This document shows, piece by piece, positions 52,963 to 61,849 of a stretch of 64,000 nt of DNA (position 1 is the first letter of the stretch; the number at the start of each line of letters is the position of its first letter). Source of the stretch: Lonepinella sp051851555 (GTDB lineage Bacteria > Pseudomonadota > Gammaproteobacteria > Enterobacterales > Pasteurellaceae). Made by a program: the position numbers and the translations under genes. The DNA lies in contig NZ_JBPDVH010000002.1 of the NCBI RefSeq assembly GCF_051851555.1, forward strand, positions 186,001-250,000, read 5' to 3'. The notes under the pieces are model-generated. The model did not search any database and had not been told where the DNA came from. It saw only the letters and a list, made by a program, of their open reading frames with translations.

Positions 52963-54411
52963 ATGCTAAATAACGTTCAACAATCCCTACTCACCCAAAG
53001 CAACCTATCCCTACCCGATCTCCAAAACATCTTCGACATCATGTCGCACCGCCAAATCGACTATGCCGATCTCTATTTCCAACTTAGCCAAGATGAAAGT
53101 TGGGTATTAGAAGATAGCATTATCAAAGAGGGCGGTTTTCATATTGATCGTGGTGTGGGCGTACGTGCAGTAAGTGGTGAAAAAACAGGGTTTGCCTATT
53201 CTGACCAGATTAATTTAGCCAATTTACAGCAATGTGCGAATGCGGTAAAAGGTATTGCACTACCTAATCATGGCAATATTATCAAACCATTACGTTTTAA
53301 TGAAGTGAACGCTATTGCTCGTTATGCTGCTATTAACCCTTTAAATACCTTAAGCAAAGAACAGAAAATTGAATTATTGCATTTGGTGGATCGCACTGCC
53401 CGAGCAGAAAGCCCTTATGTGACTAAAGTCACGGCAAATCTCACCGCACTTTATGAAGAAATGTTAGTAGTTGCCACTGATGGCACCTTGGCAGCTGATA
53501 TTCGTCCGTTAATTCGCTTGTCCATTTCCGTTATGGTAGAAAAAGACGGTAAACGTGAACGTGGTAGTGCTGGCGTGGGGGCAAGAGTAGGCTTAGACTG
53601 GTTCTTTGAATCCCATTTAGGTGAGCAGAGAGCCGTTTATTTTGCTAAAGAGGCCGTTCGCCAAGCCTTAGTCAATGTGAATGCAGTATCTGCTCCGTCT
53701 GGTTTAATGCCTGTCATTTTGGGTGCGGGTTGGCCTGGGGTGCTATTACATGAAGCCGTTGGTCATGGTTTAGAGGGGGACTTCAACCGTAAAGAAAGTT
53801 CATTATTTACAGGTAAAATTGGTGAGTTAGTCACTTCCCCTTTATGTACGATTGTCGATGACGGCACGTTACAACATCGTCGTGGCTCCATCACCGTGGA
53901 CGATGAGGGCGTGCCAAGTCAATGTAATGTACTGATTAAAGACGGTATTTTACAAGGCTATATGCAAGACAAAATGAATGCCCGTTTAATGGGTGTTGCC
54001 CCGACTGGCAACGGTCGCCGTGAAAGCTATGCCCATTTGCCAATGCCACGTATGACAAATACCTATATGTTGGCAGGTTCAAGTAAATTTGATGATTTGA
54101 TCGCCAGTGTCGATCAGGGTATTTTTGCACCGCACTTTGGTGGCGGTCAGGTGGATATTACGTCGGGTAAATTTACTTTCTCCATGTCAGAAGCCTATTT
54201 AATTGAAAAAGGCAAAATCACTAAGCCAATTAAAGGGGCAACGATGATTGGTAATGGGATTGAAGTCATGCAACAGGTGTCTATGGTAGCGGATAATTTA
54301 GAAATCGATCACGGCATTGGGGTGTGTGGTAAGGACGGACAAAGTGTACCAGTGGGGGTGGGGCAACCAGCTTGTAAGATTGAGAGAATTACGGTTGGGG
54401 GAACAAGTTGA
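52963..54411 (+). CDS. tldD: Metalloprotease TldD
   Basis: 482 residues. The HExxxH zinc motif is in LLHEAVGHGLEGDFNRK (His263-His267 region) and a Cys in the last 20 residues is typical of TldD. TldD and PmbA form a heterodimer that processes microcin B17 and the CcdA antitoxin, and trims peptides more generally. pmbA is not in the window. It lies between two repeat copies. Its stop codon directly abuts copy 3, and its Shine-Dalgarno is weak. Confidence 0.93.
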   Translation: MLNNVQQSLLTQSNLSLPDLQNIFDIMSHRQIDYADLYFQLSQDESWVLEDSIIKEGGFHIDRGVGVRAVSGEKTGFAYSDQINLANLQQCANAVKGIALPNHGNIIKPLRFNEVNAIARYAAINPLNTLSKEQKIELLHLVDRTARAESPYVTKVTANLTALYEEMLVVATDGTLAADIRPLIRLSISVMVEKDGKRERGSAGVGARVGLDWFFESHLGEQRAVYFAKEAVRQALVNVNAVSAPSGLMPVILGAGWPGVLLHEAVGHGLEGDFNRKESSLFTGKIGELVTSPLCTIVDDGTLQHRRGSITVDDEGVPSQCNVLIKDGILQGYMQDKMNARLMGVAPTGNGRRESYAHLPMPRMTNTYMLAGSSKFDDLIASVDQGIFAPHFGGGQVDITSGKFTFSMSEAYLIEKGKITKPIKGATMIGNGIEVMQQVSMVADNLEIDHGIGVCGKDGQSVPVGVGQPACKIERITVGGTS

Positions 54412-54926
54412 TCCTTACTTTTCTTTGCTTGTGCAAAGAAAAGTAACAAAAGAAACACACCCCAACTTTGCCTTGTTTCCTGAAAATCCTTTAATTTGCT
54501 TAACGGAAAATGGCTGAACTCGCTACGCTCAGACAGACGCCATTTTCCTACAAATTAAAGCATTTTCAGGCGGCAAACATGGGGACCCCATTGGTGGTAA
54601 AATAAAAATTGGTGGAAAAATTGAAAATACCTAGTACTGACGTACTAGGTTAAGCATGGTAACGCTACTCCGTATCTTAGAAAAAATATCTATTTTTTAA
54701 CCGCACTTTTATTTACGCTCGGTCAAAAATTGGGGCCCCGTCTGAACCGCCTGAGCGTTTTGGTATTTTTAGCTAAATTTTGCCTGTCTGAGCGTAGCGA
54801 GTTCAAAATTTAGCGTTAAGAAAATACCAAATAAGCTCAGATAAGCGGTGAAGTCGGGGTGTGCTTTTCTTTGCCTACTTTCTTTTGCACAAGCAAAAGA
54901 AAGTACGGTCGCCATCGGCGAAACCG
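54412..54926 (-). repeat. Composite repeat element, copy 3 (both arms)
   Basis: Fills most of the 606-bp gap between tldD and argD, in reverse orientation to copy 1. Left arm: hairpin ACTTTTCTTTGC/GCAAAGAAAAGT, CACACCCC box, nested stem CCTGAAAAT...ATTTTCAGG (54479-54570) with inner AAAATGGC/GCCATTTT, then GGGGACCCC. Centre: CCTAGTAC palindrome and uptake signal. Right arm: as copy 2, ending GTCGCCATCGGCGAAACCG. The extreme left terminal repeat is missing, so the element is cut at the tldD stop. Small open frames inside (54317-54517 and 54861-55079) are not credible genes. Confidence 0.85.
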
Positions 54927-55017
54927 ATTCCAATTAAAAAACTGAATTTTTATTCAAAACTATTGCATAAAAAATCAAATCCTTTTATCCTATCTAAAAA
55001 AATAAAGGAAGATCAAA

Positions 55018-56220
55018 ATGCCCCAATACAACAGACAAACATTCGATCAAGTCATGATCCAAAACTACACCCCCGCTAACTTTATCCCCATCAAAGGAAA
55101 AGGAAGCCACGTCTGGGATCAAGACGGCAAGGAATATATTGACTTCACCAGTGGCATTGCCGTTAATTCACTCGGTCACTGTCCTGATGAAATTGTGGAT
55201 GTACTCAAAGCCCAAAGCGAAAAATTATGGCATTCAAGTAACTGGTTCACCAGCGAACCTACGCTTGCTCTTGCCACTAAACTGGTGCAACATACTTTTG
55301 CAGAGCGTGTCATGTTCGCTAATTCTGGTGCAGAAGCCAATGAGGCGGCATTAAAATTAGCTCGCCGTTATGCAGTAGATAACTACGGTTATCAAAAATC
55401 GACCATTATCTCCTTTAAACAAAGTTTCCACGGTCGTACGCTGTTTACCGTCAGCGTTGCAGGACAACCGAAATATTCTGATGGCTTTGGTCCAAAACCA
55501 GCAGATATTATTCATGTTAAATTTAATGATTTAGCCAGCGTAAAAGCGGTGATTGATGATCGTTGCTGTGCGGTGATTGTCGAACCTATCCAAGGCGAAA
55601 GTGGGATTATTCCTGCCACCACAGAATTTTTACAAGGCTTACGTCAGCTTTGTGATGAAAATAATGCCTTGTTGATTTTTGACGAAGTGCAAACAGGCGT
55701 GGGGCGTACTGGCTACCTGTATGCGTATCAAAAATATGGTGTCATCCCTGATATTCTCACCACGGCCAAAGCCTTAGGTAATGGCTTTCCAATTAGTGCC
55801 ATGCTGACCACCACAGAGATTGCCAAAAGTTTTGCACCTGGTGTACACGGCACCACCTTTGGGGGAAATCCATTAGCTTGTGCTGTCGCCGAAAAAGTAA
55901 TTGACACCATTGCTAATGATCAATTTTTGGCTCAAGTTAACCGCACTTCTGTACTATTTAAAGCCGAATTAGCTAAATTAAACGAACAATTTCATTTATT
56001 TAAGGAAATTAGAGGCGAGGGGTTATTAATTGGTGCAGAATTAGTTGAAAAATACCAAGGCAAAGCAAGTGATTTCGTCAAAGTGGCGACAGAAAACGGC
56101 TTAATGATTTTAGTGGCTGGACCGAATGTGTTACGTTTTGCACCCGCATTAAATATCAGTGAACAAGATCTCTTACAAGGGATTGAGCGGTTAACCAAAA
56201 CTTTAAAATGTTTTGCCTAA
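55018..56220 (+). CDS. argD: Acetylornithine/succinyldiaminopimelate aminotransferase ArgD
   Basis: 400 residues, class III PLP aminotransferase. VMFANSGAEANEAALKLAR, IFDEVQTGVGRTG and the PLP-lysine in TTAKALGNGFPISAM are intact. ArgD serves arginine synthesis (N-acetylornithine) and, in many proteobacteria, lysine synthesis (DapC activity). The window's argG supports arginine synthesis. AAAGGAAG precedes the ATG; a terminator follows. Confidence 0.92.
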   Translation: MPQYNRQTFDQVMIQNYTPANFIPIKGKGSHVWDQDGKEYIDFTSGIAVNSLGHCPDEIVDVLKAQSEKLWHSSNWFTSEPTLALATKLVQHTFAERVMFANSGAEANEAALKLARRYAVDNYGYQKSTIISFKQSFHGRTLFTVSVAGQPKYSDGFGPKPADIIHVKFNDLASVKAVIDDRCCAVIVEPIQGESGIIPATTEFLQGLRQLCDENNALLIFDEVQTGVGRTGYLYAYQKYGVIPDILTTAKALGNGFPISAMLTTTEIAKSFAPGVHGTTFGGNPLACAVAEKVIDTIANDQFLAQVNRTSVLFKAELAKLNEQFHLFKEIRGEGLLIGAELVEKYQGKASDFVKVATENGLMILVAGPNVLRFAPALNISEQDLLQGIERLTKTLKCFA

Positions 56221-56230
56221 AATAAAATGT

Positions 56231-56265
56231 AAAAAAGCGTTAACCTTGTGATTAACGCTTTTTTT
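56231..56265. terminator. Bidirectional terminator between argD and tRNA-fMet
   Basis: AAAAAGCGTTAA (about 56232-56243) pairs with TTAACGCTTTTTTT (56252-56265). It serves argD on the plus strand and the tRNA on the minus strand. Confidence 0.88.
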
Positions 56266-56270
56266 GAATT

Positions 56271-56347
<77 letters not shown>

Positions 56348-56521
56348 TCTGATGCGGTGTAATATACACTGAAAAATCCGCAATGCAAGCAAAAATCCCT
56401 GAAATCCGTTTGTTTGCCGTAAAAACCAACAAAAAGGATAAAAAAAACTAGGGTTAGTGGTTAAATTTTGATAGCATATTGGGTCTTATTTTCGGATTTG
56501 TTTAATTTAGGATTTCACCCC

Positions 56522-57631
56522 ATGATATCAAAACGTACCTCATACAAACTGGCAATTCTAACACTTTCTGCCTTATTGGTCGCTTGTTCTTCCCAAAAAA
56601 CGCAACCTCAACAAGCCGTAAAAACCAATGTAGGCAATACGGACATGCAAAAACTGGGAGCAAAATACAGTGGCAGAACCTATTCCACCGCCGTATTTAC
56701 CCCCGTATCAAAAATTGATAATAACAGCGCCATTGTGAACTCAAAAAACTTTATTAATCAATTAAATAATGTGCGTAATTATTCTAGCAGTATCACCAAT
56801 CGTTTCGCCAATAATTATAGCAAAATCCAACAATGGGTAAATGCCGGTGCCAAAGTGAGCGATCTTGCCAAATATGGTATTCACTCCCAAGTGATGTCGG
56901 GGATGGATAACTATCAGAATGTGTTGATGACAGGTTACTATTCACCTGTAATTCACGCACGCCGCACGCCACAAGGCAAATATAATCAGCCAATTTACGC
57001 CATGCCAGCCAATAAGCGTTTCTCACGATCCCAAATTTATGCGGGCGCCTTGGCGGGGAAAAGCTTAGAATTGGCTTACAGCGATTCCATGTTAGAGAAT
57101 TTCTTACTGGGCGTGCAAGGCAGTGGTTATGTGGATTTCGGGGATGGTCGCTTAAATTACCTCGCTTATGCGGGCCAAAATGGCTTTAAATATACCTCTG
57201 TTGGCCGTTTGCTGGTAGAAGATGGCGAAGTGCCGAAAGAACAAATGTCAATTAAAGCCATTCGTGAATGGGGACAACGCAACCCATCTCGTGTGCGAGG
57301 CTTGCTAGAACGCAATCCGTCTTATGTGTTCTTCAAAAATGATCCAACGGGACAAGTAAAAGGCTCTGCAGGCGTGCCTTTAGTTTCCATGGCCTCCGTC
57401 GCCTCCGATCGCAACATCGTGCCATCAGGTACCGTCTTATTAGTCGAAGTACCAGAAATTGACCGCAATGGTAATTGGACTGGCGCACACAAATTACATC
57501 TCATGGTTGCCCTTGATGTTGGCGGTGCAGTGAATGGTCAGCACTTTGATTTATATTATGGCATTGGCGATCAAGCAGGCCATTTTGCCGGCTTGACCAA
57601 ACATTACGGCCGAGTTTGGGTATTACGTTAA
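56522..57631 (+). CDS. mltA: Membrane-bound lytic murein transglycosylase A, MltA
   Basis: 369 residues from the ATG at 56522, with AGGA upstream. The longer frame from 56468 begins at a TTG and is not supported. Lipobox LLVAC (Cys near residue 22). MltA domain with MTGYYSPVIHARR and a 3D domain with catalytic Asp in VALDVGGAVNGQHFDLYYG. It cleaves the MurNAc-GlcNAc bond to give 1,6-anhydro products at the outer membrane. tcdA starts four bases after the stop, as in related genomes. Confidence 0.93.
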   Translation: MISKRTSYKLAILTLSALLVACSSQKTQPQQAVKTNVGNTDMQKLGAKYSGRTYSTAVFTPVSKIDNNSAIVNSKNFINQLNNVRNYSSSITNRFANNYSKIQQWVNAGAKVSDLAKYGIHSQVMSGMDNYQNVLMTGYYSPVIHARRTPQGKYNQPIYAMPANKRFSRSQIYAGALAGKSLELAYSDSMLENFLLGVQGSGYVDFGDGRLNYLAYAGQNGFKYTSVGRLLVEDGEVPKEQMSIKAIREWGQRNPSRVRGLLERNPSYVFFKNDPTGQVKGSAGVPLVSMASVASDRNIVPSGTVLLVEVPEIDRNGNWTGAHKLHLMVALDVGGAVNGQHFDLYYGIGDQAGHFAGLTKHYGRVWVLR

Positions 57632-57635
57632 TTCC

Positions 57636-58409
57636 ATGACAGAAAAAATCGATAATTTTGAACAGCGTTTCGGAGGCATTGGGCGGTTGTATACGCCCAA
57701 TGGCTTAGCGCGACTACGCCAAAGCCATATTTGTGTGATCGGCATTGGTGGCGTGGGGTCTTGGGTGGTCGAGGCATTGGCTCGTTCAGGTATTGGCAAA
57801 ATTACCATGATTGATATGGATGACATTTGTGTGACCAATATTAATCGCCAACTGCCTGCCTTAACGGGAACTATTGGTAAGTTGAAAACTGAGGTGATGG
57901 CAGAACGGATTAACTTAATCAATCCTGAATGTCAGGTTCATATTATTGACGACTTTCTTTCTAGTGAAAATTTAGCCAACTATTTAACCGCTGACTATGA
58001 TTATGTGATTGACGCCATTGATAGCGTAAAAACCAAATCTGCGTTAATCGCTTATTGTAAACGGAACAAAATCAAGGTGATTACCATTGGTGGCGCAGGT
58101 GGACAAACCGATCCCACCCAAATTCAAATTGCCGATTTAAGCAAAACCATTCAAGATCCGCTACTGGCGAAAGTGCGTTCTACCTTACGTAAAGACTACC
58201 ATTTTAGCCAAAATCCCAAACGAAAATTTGGCGTTGAGGCAGTTTTCTCTACACAGCCATTAATTTTTCCCCAAATGCGTGAGAATTGTGAGATCTCTGC
58301 AAGCATGAATTGTGCCAATGGTTTCGGTGCGGCAACCATGATGACAGCCACTTTTGGTTTTTTTGCGGTTTCTCGGGTCATTGATAAATTACTTCATACC
58401 ACGCAATAA
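57636..58409 (+). CDS. tcdA: tRNA threonylcarbamoyladenosine dehydratase TcdA (CsdL)
   Basis: 257 residues, E1/ThiF-like. Rossmann motif VIGIGGVGSWVVEALARSG (about 29-47), DMDDICVTNINRQ and GGAGGQTDPTQIQIADL match TcdA. It cyclises t6A37 to ct6A37 in ATP-dependent fashion, acting on the product of the TsaE-linked pathway encoded at the start of this window. No csdA/csdE genes are adjacent. It is coupled to mltA with a 4-bp gap. Confidence 0.92.
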   Translation: MTEKIDNFEQRFGGIGRLYTPNGLARLRQSHICVIGIGGVGSWVVEALARSGIGKITMIDMDDICVTNINRQLPALTGTIGKLKTEVMAERINLINPECQVHIIDDFLSSENLANYLTADYDYVIDAIDSVKTKSALIAYCKRNKIKVITIGGAGGQTDPTQIQIADLSKTIQDPLLAKVRSTLRKDYHFSQNPKRKFGVEAVFSTQPLIFPQMRENCEISASMNCANGFGAATMMTATFGFFAVSRVIDKLLHTTQ

Positions 58410-58498
58410 TCTTATTTTTTAACAAAAAAAAAGATGGCTTTTTTGTCAAATTTAGCGTAATCTATCCGCACTTTTGGTTATTAAGTAAGGAAATTATT

Positions 58499-59482
58499 AT
58501 GTCAAAATTAACAAAAACAGCCATTGCTAGCGCCATTTTAGCCGCTGCATTCAGTGTTCAAGCCGATATTGTCACCTCAGTCAAACCACTCGGTTTTATT
58601 GCCTCTTCCATTGCTGACGGCGTATTGGATACCCAAATTATCGTGCCTGCAGGCACCTCTCCTCATGATTACAATTTAAAACCTACCGATATTCAAAAAA
58701 TCAAATCGGCAGATTTAGTGTTATGGATCGGTAAAGACGTCGACAGTTTTTTAACCAAACCTATTGCCCAAGCGGACAGTAAAAAAGTCGTCACCATTGC
58801 TGATATCGAGGGCGTCACGGCCTTATTAGAAAAATCCGCCCATCACCATCATCATGATGACGGAGATGATGATGATCATGATCACGACCATGATGATCAC
58901 GATCATGACCACGCCGATCACGACCATGATCACGACGGTCATCACCATGAAGTGGATGAAAATGGCTTAACCGTAAACTGGCATATTTGGTATTCACCAA
59001 AAATCAGCCAATTAGTGGCCAATCAATTAGCGGAAAAATTAACCGCTCAATTCCCAGCGAAAAAAGCCTTAATTGCAGAAAACTTGGCGAATTTCAACCG
59101 CACTTTGCAAGAGAAAAATAGCGAAATTACCCAACAATTAAGTGCATTTAAAGACAAAGGATTCTTTGTATTCCATGACGCTTACGGTTACTTCAACAGT
59201 GCCTATGGATTAAACCAAACCGGTGCATTTACTATCAATCCGTTAGTGGCTCCGGGCGCCAAAACCATTGCGCATATCAAAGAAGAAATTGAAGAACACA
59301 AAGTCAACTGCTTATTTGCGGAACCGCAATTTACCCCGAAAGTGATTAATAGCTTGGCGAAAAGCACGGGAGTTAAAGTCGGTCGTTTAGACCCAATGGG
59401 CGACAGCGTGAAATTAGGCAAAAATGCGTATAGCCAATTCTTACAATTTACCGCTGACAGCTATGCAAGCTGCTTAAAATAA
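58499..59482 (+). CDS. znuA: Zinc ABC transporter substrate-binding protein ZnuA
   Basis: 327 residues. Signal peptide (about 1-22, ending VQA), cluster A-I fold with ligand His in TSPHDYNLKP, a His/Asp-rich loop (about 117-157, runs such as HHHHHDDGDDDDHDHDHDD) and later His in NWHIWYSP and FHDAYGYF. It captures periplasmic Zn2+ for ZnuBC. The other subunits are not in the window. No clear Zur box is seen upstream; AAGGAAAT precedes the start. Confidence 0.94.
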   Translation: MSKLTKTAIASAILAAAFSVQADIVTSVKPLGFIASSIADGVLDTQIIVPAGTSPHDYNLKPTDIQKIKSADLVLWIGKDVDSFLTKPIAQADSKKVVTIADIEGVTALLEKSAHHHHHDDGDDDDHDHDHDDHDHDHADHDHDHDGHHHEVDENGLTVNWHIWYSPKISQLVANQLAEKLTAQFPAKKALIAENLANFNRTLQEKNSEITQQLSAFKDKGFFVFHDAYGYFNSAYGLNQTGAFTINPLVAPGAKTIAHIKEEIEEHKVNCLFAEPQFTPKVINSLAKSTGVKVGRLDPMGDSVKLGKNAYSQFLQFTADSYASCLK

Positions 59483-59495
59483 CAGGAAAACCCCA

Positions 59496-59551
59496 GGCGA
59501 CAAGGAATGTCGCCGATAAAAATGCCCCCTTATGGTTACCATCAGGGGGCA
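59496..59551. terminator. Two hairpins between znuA and argG
   Basis: GGCGACA/TGTCGCC (59496-59514) followed by GATAAAAA serves znuA. TGCCCCCT-tATGGTtACCATc-AGGGGGCA (59523-59551) is a long stem that on the minus strand is followed by TTTTTAT, serving argG. Confidence 0.8.
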
Positions 59552-59568
59552 AATTATGTCGACAAGAT

Positions 59569-60900
59569 TTATTTCTTCAACTGCGGTAACGCAATTTCTT
59601 TTGACACCGCTAACAAGCCTGTATTTGAATAAATACCTAACTTGTCACGAGTATCTAAAATATCAAGATTACGCATGGTTAATTGACCGATACGATCCAC
59701 CGGATCAAACGGTGCATTTTCCACTTTTTCCATACTTAAACGTTCAGGGTGATAGGTCATATTCGGAGAGGAGGTATTCAAAATCGAATAGTCATTACCA
59801 CGACGTAATTCTAACACCACTTCACCCGTTACTGCTTTCGCCACCCAACGTTGGGCGGTTTCACGCAACATTAAGGCTTGTGGATCGAACCAACGACCTT
59901 GATACAATAAGCGACCTAAACGCAAACCATTAATACGATATTGCTCAATGGTGTCCTCATTGTGAATCGCAGTAACTAAACGTTCATAAGCAATGTGGAA
60001 TAATGCCATCCCCGGTGCCTCGTAAATACCACGGGATTTGGCTTCAATAATACGGTTTTCAATTTGATCCGACATACCCAAACCATGGCGACCACCGATA
60101 CGATTGGCCTCTAAGAAAAGCTCGACGATATTACTAAAGGTTTTGCCATTTAATGCCACAGGCACCCCTTCTTCAAAACGTACGGTGACTTCTTCAGCTT
60201 TGATTTCCACATCTTCACGCCAGAAAGGGACCCCCATAATTGGATTCACAATACGAATGCCACGGCTTAAAAATTCCAAATCTTTCGCCTCGTGAGTAGC
60301 ACCCAACATATTGGAATCCGTTGAATAGGCTTTTTCCACCGACATTTTGTAATCAAAACCGTTGGCAATCAAGAATTCAGACATCTCATGACGACCGCCT
60401 AATTCGTGGATAAATAGATCGTCTAACCAAGGTTTATAGATTTTTAAATTCGGATTAGTTAATAAGCCATAACGATAAAAACGCTCAATATCGTTACCTT
60501 TGAACGTAGAACCGTCGCCCCAAATATTCACGTCATCTTCTTTCATGGCTGAAACTAACATGGTACCAGTCACCGCACGGCCTAATGGCGTGGTGTTAAA
60601 ATAAGTAATGCCGCCCGTAGACACATGGAACGCCCCCGCTTGAATCGCCGCAATCCCCTCATGAGCAAGTTGGCTGCGACAGTCGATTAAACGTGCATTT
60701 TCCGCCCCATATTCCATGGCTTTTTTCGGAATAGCGTTGTAATCCTCTTCATCTGGCTGGCCTAAATTCGCCGTATAGGCGTAAGGCACGGCACCTTTCT
60801 GACGCATCCATAATAACGCTGCACTGGTATCTAAACCGCCTGAAAATGCGATACCGACTTTCTGACCTAAGGGAAGATTTTGTAAAATTGTGTTTGACAT
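59569..60900 (-). CDS. argG: Argininosuccinate synthase ArgG
   Basis: 443 residues, the long E. coli-type form. ATP-binding GIAFSGGLDTSAALLWM near residue 17-32, GTMLVSAMKEDDVNIWGDGSTFKGND in the middle (partial) and SILNTSSPNMTYHPERLSMEKV towards the C-terminus. It joins citrulline and aspartate to argininosuccinate. AGGACG precedes the ATG. The upstream 86 bp contain TGAATTGAATAAAA, only a weak ARG-box resemblance. Confidence 0.95.
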   Translation of the reverse strand: MSNTILQNLPLGQKVGIAFSGGLDTSAALLWMRQKGAVPYAYTANLGQPDEEDYNAIPKKAMEYGAENARLIDCRSQLAHEGIAAIQAGAFHVSTGGITYFNTTPLGRAVTGTMLVSAMKEDDVNIWGDGSTFKGNDIERFYRYGLLTNPNLKIYKPWLDDLFIHELGGRHEMSEFLIANGFDYKMSVEKAYSTDSNMLGATHEAKDLEFLSRGIRIVNPIMGVPFWREDVEIKAEEVTVRFEEGVPVALNGKTFSNIVELFLEANRIGGRHGLGMSDQIENRIIEAKSRGIYEAPGMALFHIAYERLVTAIHNEDTIEQYRINGLRLGRLLYQGRWFDPQALMLRETAQRWVAKAVTGEVVLELRRGNDYSILNTSSPNMTYHPERLSMEKVENAPFDPVDRIGQLTMRNLDILDTRDKLGIYSNTGLLAVSKEIALPQLKK

Positions 60901-60986
60901 AACTCGTCCTATATATAGTTAATTAAGGTTTTATTCAATTCATTATGTGCCAAAAAATTGGATTTATCAACCGCACTTTCACCATA

Positions 60987-61784
60987 CTACATCAAATACG
61001 GATCTGGATACTGGTACACAAAATCTAATTCCTGACAAATTTTATCCGCCACAATAATCCGTTGTGGATCCTGCTCTGAACATGCAAAGTGCGGTGGATT
61101 TTCGGCAAATTTCTTTGCCATCACGGGGTAATACTCCCCTTTTTTAGGGTGTTGCGGTGCGACCAAATGATATAAACGATGGCCACCGTGGGTTTCTAGC
61201 AAACTCTGCACCGCCCTTGAACAATCCTCTAAATGCACCAAATTGACTGGGCTGTTGCCTTGTGAATAATACTTGCCCGCCATCGCATGCACAGGATGGC
61301 GATCTTTGCCAATCAATCCACCGAAACGCACCACGTCTACATCAATATCCTGCAAAGTAAACAAGACTTGTTCAATCTCATGCAAAGGCGAAAATGGCGC
61401 TTGACATTGTTCATCAAACCGCCCACTTTGCATGGGTAAAACCGAAGTAGAACTGATAAAAATAATATGATTTACCCCACATAACAGGGCTTCATTCACC
61501 AGATTTTCAATGCCTTGCGTATAACTCTCCGCATCAAAAAAATAGTCGCTAGGCGGAATATTAATCACCAAACTATCCACCGACAACAAGGCTGTTAATT
61601 CGTCAGGATCGGCATTGATTTCTGGTTCCAATCGCAGTTGATAAGTTTCCAACCGCCATAAACGCATTTCCTCCACACCCTCGTGAGTACGCTTACTGCC
61701 TTTCACTTTCCAGCCTAAATTGCGTAAATCGCAAGCCAGTGGTAAACCAAACCAACCTAGCCCAACAATGGCTACCGTTCGCAT
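60987..61784 (-). CDS. NAD(P)-binding YeeZ-like sugar-nucleotide epimerase/dehydrogenase family protein
   Basis: 265 residues. The N-terminal Rossmann motif IVGLGWFGLPLACDLRNLGW binds a dinucleotide. FISSTSVLPMQSGRFDE and VVRFGGLIGKDRHPV resemble extended SDR proteins of the YeeZ type. There is no clear YxxxK catalytic pair, so enzymatic function is uncertain. AAGGAATA precedes the ATG. It lies between argG and purC, all on the minus strand, with 65 bp before it. Confidence 0.75.
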   Translation of the reverse strand: MRTVAIVGLGWFGLPLACDLRNLGWKVKGSKRTHEGVEEMRLWRLETYQLRLEPEINADPDELTALLSVDSLVINIPPSDYFFDAESYTQGIENLVNEALLCGVNHIIFISSTSVLPMQSGRFDEQCQAPFSPLHEIEQVLFTLQDIDVDVVRFGGLIGKDRHPVHAMAGKYYSQGNSPVNLVHLEDCSRAVQSLLETHGGHRLYHLVAPQHPKKGEYYPVMAKKFAENPPHFACSEQDPQRIIVADKICQELDFVYQYPDPYLM

Positions 61785-61849
61785 AATATTCCTTTATCTC
61801 CCCCTTTCATTCCCCTACTGGTGAAGAAAAATGGCCAAAAGTCAGCCAA

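Noticed and set aside
54317..54517. 66-residue open frame across the tldD end and repeat copy 3
   Set aside because: It overlaps tldD in another frame and then enters the repeat; no ribosome site.
54861..55079. 72-residue open frame at the end of repeat copy 3
   Set aside because: Reads through the terminal hairpin into the argD start; repeat-derived.
58410..58498. Zur operator upstream of znuA
   Set aside because: No palindromic Zur-type site recognised.
59532..59933. 133-residue open frame on the plus strand
   Set aside because: Antisense to the well-conserved argG and without homologous features.
60901..60986. ArgR box upstream of argG
   Set aside because: TGAATTGAATAAAA is only a partial match to the palindromic ARG-box; not enough to call.
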